This document shows positions 22,101-31,900 of a DNA stretch of 64,000 nucleotides, in pieces. The position numbers were made by a program, and so were the translations under genes. The notes beneath the pieces are model-generated. The model made no database searches. It worked only from the letters and a program-made list of their open reading frames with translations, and was not told the origin of the DNA. This DNA is from Orthonyx spaldingii (taxonomy: Eukaryota; Chordata; Aves; Passeriformes; Orthonychidae). The stretch spans positions 494,854 through 558,853 of the forward strand of contig VZTJ01000764.1 of the NCBI GenBank assembly GCA_013397795.1, written 5' to 3'. Position 1 is the stretch's first letter, and each line of letters starts with the position of its first letter.

Positions 22101-23849
22101 GTCTTTTTCTCTCTTCATCTTCGTAATTCTATGTTTGCTTTCTTTAATTGCTAAAATACATTGAATTATCTGCTAGAAGTTAGACCAGCTGCTAACCCAG
22201 TTTGTAATCTCTGCTGTTGGTAAATGATTGATTCTGTTACAACAAAGAATATTTAGGAAATACACCTACCAGTTTACTTCCTGCAATTACTGCAAATCTT
22301 GTGGAGTTAGACTGGAAACAGATGATATGCTCCCCAGAGAGGTAGGATGTAAAAGAAAATGTCCCTTGTGGCCCATAGAGTTTTGACAATAGTACCTGCA
22401 ATTTAGGTATATACATGGGGTTTGTAATTTATAACTACCAATAAAAAAATCAAAAAACAGTACTGTGAATTGGATGCAAAAAGGAATCAATTAAACTGCT
22501 GACATCATTAAATTTATCTAAATTTCAGAATAGATTTGAAGAAAAGGAAACAATTTTATCTCACATTGAATGTTAAAATGTTACAGGATTTTGCCATGTA
22601 CAAAAGCCAATGCTCTCTAAAGCATTCAAAGTTTGAAAACTGAGACCTTGCCTAGGCAGGGGAATAAATTGTCCATTGCTGGAAAAGCTCAGGACCTCAT
22701 GACCATGCAGGCAGCTGCTCTGCATGAGGGCTACGTGCAACTTCATGGTGACCTTGACTCTGAGTTTTGTTTATCATCAGCACTCCTTTCTGCTGCTCAA
22801 GTACATTCTGTACCATTTTACTTCATTAGTGAATTTTGGGGTTTTATTTTTAATTTAACTTGTTTTCTCGTTTGTCACTTACTCTGCTTAATACACTTGT
22901 TTTCCAAATCTGGTAGTAATGCAAAAATTGTCCATACACATAATTGTCAAATGTCATCATTTCTTTTTACTTTGATAGAAATCACAGGACTCTTGTATCT
23001 TTCAGCATCAAAACACTGAACTAGCTGATAGATTGTAGATTTACTTTTTCCCCAGAAGTGTCTTTTACTTTTAGATAGTGCTGCCTGCCAGTACCAGAAG
23101 TAATGTCATAAATCCTACAGAAATATTAATAAAGCATTTTTACCTCACCAGAAGGACTTGTGACAGTCACAAACATTCCCAAACCAGGTGCAGATTCAAG
23201 AAAGTCATGTTTATGTATATCCCAGCGTTGTACTTTGTAATTCCCTGAATAAAAGCATAGATAAATCTGTTAAATAAAACATAGTTTAATGTTAAACATC
23301 TTCATTGCTTTTTAAGGAAAAATATTAAGATAAATCATTAAAAATAATGTATGGATTTCATGGGTTCATGATTAAAATTGATCAGGGGCACTTTATAAGA
23401 GTGAAATGTAATAAATTTTTACTACACCAGAAAATGTTCTAAAGTACTACAAAAAATGGTTAATTAACAAGAAAAACTTTCTGATTACTCCTAATGCTGT
23501 GGAAAGATTAGCCCTGAGAAGGCACACTGAGACCTCCAAAAGCATAATGTCCTGTACTCAAATTACATTTTATGGATTGTCTTTCACACTTATTGTATTA
23601 TTTCTTTAAAAAAGAAATTTTTTTACCATATTCATCATGCACAGCATTTGCTGTTACATTTCCAGTTATCTTTGTTATTGCAGAGGCTAGGTCATCATAC
23701 AGCATTGCCAGGTACCTACCAACCACCAAGGTGTCACTGGGAATATCTTCAATTATGCATTTCTCTTCTCTTTCTCCAATGTGAAAATACAAAGCAAGTG
23801 AAAAAGAAATCCAGAAGTTCATAAGAAATCCTATTAATTTGCTTTTCAT
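18981..23849 (-). CDS. TMED11: transmembrane emp24 domain protein 11 (p24 family cargo receptor)
   Basis: p24/TMED proteins are type I membrane cargo receptors that cycle between ER and Golgi in COPI and COPII vesicles (family knowledge). Five exons, 23720-23849, 23144-23244, 22270-22395, 19999-20145 and 18981-19130, sum to 654 nt, giving 217 aa plus stop with all phases consistent. Residues 1-19 are a signal peptide. The GOLD domain begins at LYFHIGEREEKC and has the conserved cysteine pair C31 and C103. A coiled-coil stalk (about 120-180) leads to one membrane helix (about 185-204). The tail ends FFIAKKLV, combining the FF and dilysine trafficking signals. The tail and GOLD motifs place it with TMED4/TMED9 in the p24-alpha group; synteny (SPON2 on one side, RNF212 on the other) makes it TMED11. 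In humans this locus is the pseudogene TMED11P. Nothing in the reading frame suggests decay here. Confidence 0.95.
19748..19787 (+). repeat. 20-bp tandem duplication
   Basis: Two near-identical 20-nt units beginning TAAAATAACACCTG lie in TMED11 intron 4. They differ at two positions. Confidence 0.8.
19999..20145 (-). CDS. TMED11: TMED11 exon 4 (coiled-coil stalk)
   Basis: This exon is 147 nt (49 codons) long, with acceptor TTTGCAG and donor GTATGT. It encodes RIHLDIRVGEH, the AKDKVNEVNVRLEHLIEQI heptads and TKEQNYER, as in TMED4/9. Confidence 0.95.
20146..23143 (-). other. TMED11: TMED11 introns 2 and 3 (interrupted by exon 3)
   Basis: Plain AT-rich intron. A plus-strand ORF of 128 codons at 22633-23019 overlaps no exon and resembles no family I know. 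Its length is within what chance allows over 64 kb. Confidence 0.6.
22270..22395 (-). CDS. TMED11: TMED11 exon 3 (GOLD domain)
   Basis: This exon is 126 nt (42 codons) long, with acceptor AAATTGCAG and donor GTAGGT. It carries LYGPQGTFSFTS and GEHIICFQSNSTRF, including the second GOLD cysteine and a typical NST sequon. Confidence 0.95.
23144..23244 (-). CDS. TMED11: TMED11 exon 2 (GOLD domain)
   Basis: This exon is 101 nt long, with acceptor TTTATTCAG and donor GTAAAA. It encodes NYKVQRWDIHK and the family block APGLGMFVTV, ending in phase 0. Confidence 0.95.
23720..23849 (-). CDS. TMED11: TMED11 exon 1 (signal peptide, start of GOLD domain)
   Basis: The ATG is at 23847-23849, and an AATAAA-free stretch leads into it. 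The exon encodes 43 residues, ends KCIIEDIPSDTLVV-G in phase 1 and is followed by donor GTAGGT. The open frame continues past the donor into the intron, but the family alignment requires splicing at this point. Confidence 0.95.
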
Positions 23850-24089
23850 GTTTTTTGTATATCCCCTGTACTGCTTTTGAAGATAAATAGTTACATACAA
23901 ATGCCTGTAGTCCTGTGGTTGTTCCTTGTTTGCTGCTTATCAGTGTATTTTTGAGAGGGGAAAAAAAACTGTGAGAAAAGGCAGCTGGTGGTTACACATT
24001 TATAAATAACTACAGCATGTTCTGGAGAATGAGATAACACGGAAAAGACACCTTTTAAAATCTTTCTTCTTTCCCAGGATCTAGATTCA

Positions 24090-24320
24090 AATTTATTTTA
24101 TCCACTTAGAAGAGCATGAAACTGAAAGGGCCTCTCAGGTGCTTGAGATCAGTTCCCTAGATTACTGTAGGCAACTATTGGCTATCTCTTTCCATAAACT
24201 GCTCAATTTTCAACTTAAATGAAGTTATTATTTCCCATTTATTCTGGGTAATTATTTCAGAGCTGCACTCCTCTTTTATTAAGAAAACTTTTAATTTCCA
24301 TCCTAAATCATTGTACAAAT
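24090..24320 (-). mobile_element. possible old CR1-like LINE fragment
   Basis: The pattern of short phrases (GGGCCTCTCAGGTGCTTGAG, then AACTGCTCAATTTTCAACTT, TTATTAAGAAAACTTTTAAT, TTCCATCCTAAAT) resembles the order seen in decayed CR1 3' regions read in reverse. It is weak and by eye only. Confidence 0.3.
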
Positions 24321-25882
24321 GTGTGCACCTGTATGACACCCACAGGCACCATATAGAAGAACTATAAAGAAGTCAAAAGAACTTGAACAATGAAATAATC
24401 TGAACCATTAATGACTATGATACTGCAGGGAAACAAAAACAACGTTCACACTTTCAGAGTAAGATTTGTTTATATAAAAATGACTATTTCTTAGATAACC
24501 TCCTAATACATTCTCTGAAGAAAGTTATAATGTAAGTCAAACAGTGATTGAGGTTCTTATTTTTATCCTTTGTACTAATACAGGCCAATGTGTATGTCTG
24601 GTGACAAACTCCTCTATCACTCAAATCTTCCTTGTCCTGCAAATGAAGATCACTGGGTCTGAAGATTCCCCTCAGTGTCAGAGGATGTGTGGTCATTTTC
24701 CGGCAGGGAGGACCCACCTGTGGCATCATTTCAAGTCAGAAGGACCCATCTTTCCTCATAAAATTTATGTCATCCCAATTGCACAAGAACACTTAATTTT
24801 CTAGTATCAAGGAAGAAGGGTGGACAGCAACTCATCTTCAATATCTGTAACCTCAATAAAAATTTGGAGATGGTAACTCTGACTGGATTATTTCACATCT
24901 GCAAAAGGACTGATTCACGTTTCTTGCCCTTCACTGCACCTGCCACCTATGAAGTTGTCTCAATAAAAGAATGTCTATGTAACACTGGCACAGGCATAGG
25001 ACCGTCCTGGGTTCAGTCCATATCACAGCACGAAGTATCTTCGCAGAAGCTGTAGCACAAGTATTAGTTCACCTCCATAAATCATCCATCAGCATCCCCC
25101 TACTGAGAGGCAGTCAGACAAAGAGAACTGATTCCTTACACATTACTTCTTTGACTCCAGGTGGTTAAGGATAGAGGGATAAAAACTGCATCTCATGGCT
25201 GTTGAATCTTAAGGAATGTCAAGGGTAATGTTATCACTCTTTTACTACTTTAGCATTTATCCACCAGAAATAATTTTAGATTATACAGGATCTCGTGGTC
25301 TCGTTGGACTTTTGCCCCTCTACCACAGGAGATGTTGACTGTCATGAACCTGCATAAATTCTCATGTCGTACTTATACCAGGTATAGGTTTGTCTGCAGG
25401 TTGTGAGCTACTTGACCAATCATCTTTTTTAGCTTTTTGTTGACTACTTGAGGTTTCCAAAATTCTGAGTTTCAATGGTAGAACACAAGATATACAAGGG
25501 GTCACTACTTTATCCTTCACTCTGTGTCACCAGACCCATTGGGACAGGCACATTCCTTCTGTACTTTTGGCTAGCAAATACTAACATAGTAGGGCTGCTG
25601 GACTTCAAGCAAACAAAAATAACTCAGTCTCCAGGTAATCAGGTTGTCATGCAGCATTCTGAGAGCTTTCTTTTGTCTCAGGCATTCACAGTACCCGTAA
25701 ACTGCATGGACACAACTTCTGCATACTACAAAAATCCCATTGAACAAGATCTGGCTGACATCAGAATTGCTGTATCAAGTGTTAGATTTATTTCTTGAGC
25801 ATGTTAAATATTGTCATGGAATAGTCTGAGTTACTTTATTATGTTGGATCATCCATGACAGATCAGATATTCCCAATGTACT
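24321..25882. other. interval between TMED11 and the orphan ORF
   Basis: No exon can be supported. If the ORF at 26395-25883 is spliced at its 3' end, its next exon should lie in this stretch or be read through. The minus-strand sequence at about 25558-25780 is fairly open in two frames, but I could not fix an acceptor with matching phase. Confidence 0.5.
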
Positions 25883-26395
25883 TCAATTACCTGGGACTGG
25901 GAATATAATGAAATGAATATTTTTGCCTTGAATACCATCAGATACTCTCAGATCTTTTATTTGCACACATGTTCCATTATAAGAATTTAATTTGGTGTTG
26001 ATTATTTTTGTAGGACCACAGTTTAATTCCGTGGTGACTTCTTTGTGGCTACACTTTACCGTTAACCTCATCTTCCATTCTGCAGGAATATCTGCCAAGG
26101 TGTCAAAGCTGATTCTTTCTGTAAAATATTCTTGAAAAAAATTGTCTTTACAAATCTGTTTCAAGCTTCTTCCCAAAGTGCTTTCTGAGATTAGCTTAAC
26201 CCAGGAATTAATTTGCCTATTTCCTTCCCTAAATCGTGTGTATTTAGGACCACAGCATATTGGCAGTAACATGAGATACAAAGGAAAAGGAAGAGCTTCT
26301 CTGTGTATCTTCCCAGTCCCAAAATTGTTAAGAGAATTCCAAGACTGCTGAAATGAAAAGCTACAAAGTCCTAGCAATATCCACGCAGGGATCAT
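25883..26395 (-). CDS. uncharacterised secreted-protein ORF, possible novel gene
   Basis: I do not recognise this protein. From the ATG at 26393-26395 it runs 170 codons to a TGA at 25883-25885. An in-frame TGA lies five codons upstream, so this ATG is the start within the genomic frame. The N-terminus MIPAWILLGLCSFSF looks like a signal peptide. The rest is soluble, with cysteines at 47, 48, 82, 115, 126 and 143 (six, enough for three disulphides) and one sequon, N140-G-T. No membrane helix follows. The final codons coincide with a donor-like CCCAG-GTAATTG, so the true protein may continue into another exon after about residue 168. It lies on the same strand as its neighbours, between TMED11 and SPON2. 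A length of 170 codons is unlikely by chance in such AT-rich DNA (rough estimate). It could be a fast-evolving secreted factor or a remnant of a viral envelope-like gene. It is not a SPON2 or TMED exon. Confidence 0.45.
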   Translation of the reverse strand: MIPAWILLGLCSFSFQQSWNSLNNFGTGKIHREALPFPLYLMLLPICCGPKYTRFREGNRQINSWVKLISESTLGRSLKQICKDNFFQEYFTERISFDTLADIPAEWKMRLTVKCSHKEVTTELNCGPTKIINTKLNSYNGTCVQIKDLRVSDGIQGKNIHFIIFPVPGN

Positions 26396-28504
26396 GTACC
26401 TCACTAATCAGTGTAATAAATAAATACTGTGAGAAATGTGCTCCATCACTGGAATCTGTTTCATTCACTGTATCCACGGTCTTGCCAAGTAATGTCTCCA
26501 TCCCTGTGGTTTGCAAAGGGACTACCTGGAATTATATTTATGGCCAAACAATATCCAGCCACAGGGGCATCCTTAAAGAATATCGTATTTACCGAGGTCT
26601 CCTGAAGTTACAGCTTACAAAAACTCCCATATCCAGGTAACTGGCTGGGTGGGAAACTTCTGTTTTTGAAGGAAGCTGCAGAGAACATTCACATACGTAA
26701 ACACTCTAAAATAGCAAAGTTATATGTCACTGACTGGAGTCTTCTGAAGCGTGTTGGCCAGTTACATATTCACTCCCCTTTCTACTCCACCCCCTTCTCT
26801 CATCCTTTCTCCTTCAGTGTCTTTTGGAAAACTTTTGGCTCCAGGAGTTTGGAGAATCCTTCACTCAGAGTGTATCTTGTAGGACTGAAATCCCATATTC
26901 AGGTCATGTACACAATGGCAAATGCAGATATTCTTTTACTGGGCCTGGCCCTTTATTTATTCTGGGCACGTGAAGAAGCAAAACTGTAGTGTTTAGAGAA
27001 CTTCCAGGAACACCTTGTGTGTTTTGAGTTTGTTTTTCCTAAGGCATAATTTAGAATTGCCTCTGATATCTGCCCAGAAACTTTATTGAGCTTGTCACTC
27101 AACAATCAATTTGAAATAAATTCCTGCTCTCAGAGGATATTTAAATATATACTTCAATATATGCTTATGCTTTCTGATGTGATAATAAATGTGTAAACAT
27201 GTAGTAACTAAGTGTAACAGAAAACACAGAATGGTTAAAACTAATACAAAAGAAGAAAGAAAAATATTGACAATTAACTAAACACAAAATAGTTTAGTAA
27301 CACTATTACCACTATAAGTGGAAACAGGTGAACCTGAAAAAAACCCAGGTATGATAAGAGCAGTAAGTGAAACAATTTTGAACAAACAGGGGCAATCTGA
27401 AGAATGAGAGAGGTGCAGAAATTCCTACACTTCACTCTAACAACTGTGTGTTTATCAGCATTTGCAGGACCAACTAAGTCTAGTCTGGTAAAGTTACAAA
27501 TTTATTTATGTCTTTGCAAGATTTATCCCCTGGAAAAAAAAATATAGAGAAACTTTTGAATGTTTCAGCCCTATGGAGAATACAGTGTGCTCCTTTAAGG
27601 ACAAGAGAAATTATCTTGTATTTGGCATATTCCAGAAAGAACCTATGCAAATCAACTCTGCTGTTCACTACCTGTGCTATATATCTGTAAAATTGCAGTG
27701 TGCTGTAAAAATTTTGTGACCTGACTTTAAACTTATTCTATTGAATGAGTATTATTCCAAAATTCTTTTCCTAGTTGGTAGCCACTTTGTAAGCCATATG
27801 TTACATTCATTTTGTAACAATCATTTCAGCATTAAACTTTCAGTCAGGAACAGTTTCTGATGTGTTATAGTTGTTCATACCTTAATTTTAGGTAATATAT
27901 ACACCAATAGCAGCGAACACATCTAAAGAAACAAGGGCACATTTACTGCATATATAAGGTTAATGATATAATTTATGTTATGGTCAACAACATTAACTTT
28001 GAGATGAAAGTTTTCTTGTGAGAGACACACACCAACAATCAGTTTTTGAATCTCAGCGAACACTTTTAATTGAGCACACAGGTTTTTTACTACTATCCAC
28101 ACTTCTGAATTTTTTTCTAGTAATTTTGCTGGCCGAGTGTCCTCACAGCAGTTATTCTTCTCACTTTTGAGAAAGAAAAAGAAAAAGACATTTTCATATA
28201 TTCAAAAGTCTAAAGACAAGTTTACTCAGTTCCACTATTGCCTTAACCACTCTGCAAATATCTGGTCACTCTGACTTATGTAGTTTCTGAAGAAATGCAC
28301 ATTAAGCAAGTGTAGAAAGATGACAAAAATGCCAATAAATTATAAAAACATAATTTAGAGGAAAAGACTATTTTCTAGGTATAAATAACTGCAGCTAAAC
28401 AAATTACAATATTTAAGAAGGTTATTCGTTTAGAATTTGTGATTGAAAGATTTTTACTGTGAAGTAAAAATGTGAAGTACAATCTCTCCAAATGTCTTCT
28501 TTTC

Positions 28505-28520
28505 TGCCACTAGAGGGTAC
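28505..28520 (+). promoter_or_regulatory. CTCF-like motif
   Basis: TGCCACTAGAGGGTAC resembles the CTCF core (CCASYAGRKGGC) but lacks the usual 3' GC. It lies just past the SPON2 3' end. A single motif match is weak evidence of binding. Confidence 0.25.
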
Positions 28521-28552
28521 TCCAAGAACTTACAGTGTATTTGGAGGAAGGA

Positions 28553-28558
28553 TTTATT
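28553..28558 (-). terminator. candidate SPON2 polyadenylation signal
   Basis: A minus-strand AATAAA lies about 230 nt beyond the SPON2 stop. Confidence 0.4.
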
Positions 28559-28786
28559 TGGGGGTTTTTGGTCTGTAAATGATCCAGTACTGTTGTCATA
28601 CTAAACCTTAGGAATTTTACCCCCTACAATCTTGCTATTAAATAAAAACTTTCAAAACCACTCTAATACAGCTTTTCAGCAAAATAGTGCAGCGTATCCA
28701 AATTATAAAGAACATTGTTTGACAGGTAGTTTACATTTAAACTTCTCCTACTTTTAAATTATCTAAATTACTATCTTTTCTTTATT

Positions 28787-28965
28787 TCAGACACAATTTT
28801 CGGGTTCACATCCTGTTTCTTCATCCAGGTCTGGACAAGGCATTCCATTATTGGCAGGATGAAGAAGTACAAAACGAGTTCTGATCTTGGTCCCTGTTTC
28901 TCTGCAAACCCCTCTGCAGAGACCCCAGGAAGACCATTGGGAAACCTCGCAGTCCAGTGGTGTTT
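28787..28965 (-). CDS. SPON2: SPON2 coding exon 5 (thrombospondin type 1 repeat)
   Basis: This exon is 179 nt long, with acceptor TGTATTGCAG and a TGA at 28787-28789. It carries TPLDCEVSQWSSWGLC, HPANNGMPCPDLDEE and the C-terminus EPENCV. Confidence 0.98.
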
Positions 28966-31900
28966 CTGCAATACACACAGCAAAGAGGTAACTTCACATC
29001 AAGCTGTACTTAAGTCAAACACACCGTTGGCAAAGCATTAAGGAATGACCATCAAACAGCATCCTTTCTTATACAAAATACATGTGATATTAATCAAATC
29101 CATATGTTGTCTCAGAAATAAAAAAAAAAGTTTGGTTTCAGCTCCTAAAATCATCAGCTCTGGTATTATTGTTATTGCAGTCTAGAGCCTGTCTGAGGTA
29201 GTATATCAGTAGTGCAGCATATTATCTCTTGAATGAAAATGCAGAATTCCTATAAAAGAAAACTATGCTTAAAATGATTGTACTCAAAAGATTGAATTAA
29301 AAAACATTTGCTGTCAATTTTTATAACTCATTTTCCTTTGTGTGGCTTACTAAAAACACTGGGATTAAAGCTTTTCTCTGGTTTATCTAGGTATATTTAT
29401 ATTTCTTTGCAAGTAGCTCTTGTTCCTATAGTTGTTCATATCAAATTCCATTTTCTTTTTGTTCCAATTTGCTTCAGAAATAAAGAAAATTCCCATTTCT
29501 TTATCATGAAATCATCTTGCTGCTGTTTTGCGTGTACATTACTCTTCCCTTTGCCAATAAAGATACTCTGTCACTAGGAGCTTTCTAATGCTGAAAGGAT
29601 TATTAATATAGTTTTTGTTTGCTACAAGAAAAGAAGTTAGAAACTCTGAAGTACTATCCATAATGTATGCTTCTATCTAAAATACACATCGTAATAAGTA
29701 GGTGAATATTCCTTAGCAGGTTAAATTAAAATATTGCTTGTCACAGGAAGTTGAATCAAAACTGCCTGTTGCAGCGTTTGTGGGTGAAATAGGTGTGCAC
29801 AAGACCGTTTTTAAATGTCACACTAAACGTGTGACACCTGGTATAAATTCCTGGTATTGCAGTGAACTCACCACTTCTGTTGTCATCACTCATTCCTGTG
29901 TTTCTAGAGGGAATGAGGAACACAGCTTGACCTCTGGTAATTAAATCTGCCCTTCTGATTCTGGAATATGTTTTTAAACAGACTGATTTAGTGGTTCATA
30001 TACCATAAAGTAGAGATTTGTGATTAAAAATTACTTTTGAAATACCATACTTTAAATTCCTTGTTTTAAATTAATACCCTGAACAGGGCCAAATGTTCCT
30101 TTCAAATGTTGTGGGAAAGACATAAAAGTGTAAATGAGATGTGTAACACTCACTTTGAATATGGGTTGTTTACTCATAAAAATACATTAAACTACTATAA
30201 ACTGATAAATGCATTCATTAAGGGATAAATAACCCTTTACCTATGTAGAGAATGAGTTTTATTTTAGTGGTTGTGAGGTGACCAGCACAGTGCTAGAGAC
30301 ATCTTCAGACTTTCTGGAGAAGCTCCTGGAACATGGCAACTCTTTTGGGAATACACTGCTCCTTTGGAGCAAATATTGTGTTGATTATCTATTTGTTAAT
30401 TCAGAGATTTGAAAATCACCCTTATGATTGACTTGAGCCAGTAGTTTGCATGTCTTCCTACCTATTCAAGATTATTGGCTAATAGTTTTGAGAAAATAAA
30501 AATGAGAGAGAAATTTATTTTTGTTGTCAGGATTTATGTTTCTATTGAAGATACATCCAAATCAATTGAATTATATAAATTTTTATTGCACGTAACTGCC
30601 AAGGTCTGACCCAGAAAGAGACAACAATAGTTCTTGGCTTCGTTACCATGTAAAACCTTAAGGATGAATATTTACTTCAAAGTTGCAAAGAGTTTGGGAA
30701 CACTGATTCTGATCAAGTGTCATTTTTTTCTCATAAAATTCACTGATCTACACTGATACAAAGGCTTGGGTAGCTCTTACTGTGGATATAATCCAATCCT
30801 TTGAACCTTAGCTCAAATATGCAATCCCTTACTTATTCTTTCAGGAATTCTCTTTTATGTTAGCTGGCTTGTTTTATTTCCCATTTGTGACTCTGAAACT
30901 ACTCCTATGCAGATAGGAGAATATTCTGCCTGATCACCTGTTTCATCCACATCACCTGCCAGATTTCCACATACTTCTGAGAGAATGGAAATAACAGAAT
31001 TGAGAACATCAGCTTAGTAATCACTTACCTGAGACAGAGTCTATTATTTCATTGCTTTTAGCTGGAAGATTAATAAAAGGTGCAGAAAGACCCAGCTGGC
31101 TTTTCTTTATTTTCACCATTTTTACTTGAGCAATTGGTGGCAAAATTTTGAGTTTGGGATAATAAAATGAGTTTGCTGGGTGACTTGGAGAGGAACAAGT
31201 GATCTGTGAAGTAAAAAGGGGAGTATTAAAGAAACTAAGAAGATAACTGTAAAATCATGTTTGTAAATCATGCAAATACTTCATGGCAAGTAATTTGCAT
31301 ACAACCAGTTTCTGTGAACCTCAGTTCACATAACTGTGCTGGTCATCCCAGAATTGTTATGTAGGATACTTGACTGGATACAGAACTGTGGTAGGAGGTA
31401 CTGGGAACACAGTTATGTGGGAAATGGTTTGAGAGAAAGAACTGGATGTTCTTACAAGAAAAATGCATGAGTATTGAACAATATTAGGTATGCTATAGCA
31501 GCTGTCCTAGGGATATAAGAGCACCAATGCATTGTTTTGCAGCTTCTCTGTTCCTTTCGTCATTACTCATTATCACAGTGATTGTTGCTAGAAAAACTGA
31601 CCTTTAAGGAAGGATTAACTGAATACTTACAGTATTCAAAACATTAGAATCAAAATCCTTCATTTGCCACTACTCTTAAACGGCAAAAGCAAAGTATGAG
31701 GCATAGAGAGGATGAAACGAGCAAAAGAGGTTGCAAGCAGTGTCACCACAGTGAAGTTCTCTGCTTTCCTTCAGGTCCTTTCCCTCAAATGTAACAGTTT
31801 CAGGTTTCAGCAGTGCTTTCAACTGAAAACCTCTCCTCACGGCAGTATTCACTACTGAGAATTTTCCTGGTTAGATACACATTTGGTGATGTCAGGATTT

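Larger units (their letters stand above)
26405..28786. other. interval upstream of the orphan ORF, SPON2 3' flank
   Basis: Plus-strand ORFs at 26353-26640 (95 codons) and 26666-26989 (107 codons) have no recognisable domain and no splice context. The part from about 28550 to 28786 is likely SPON2 3' UTR. Otherwise I see nothing. Confidence 0.5.

Noticed and set aside
22633..23019. 128-codon plus-strand ORF inside TMED11
   Set aside because: It lies in an intron antisense to the gene, has no recognisable domain, and is of a length expected about once by chance.
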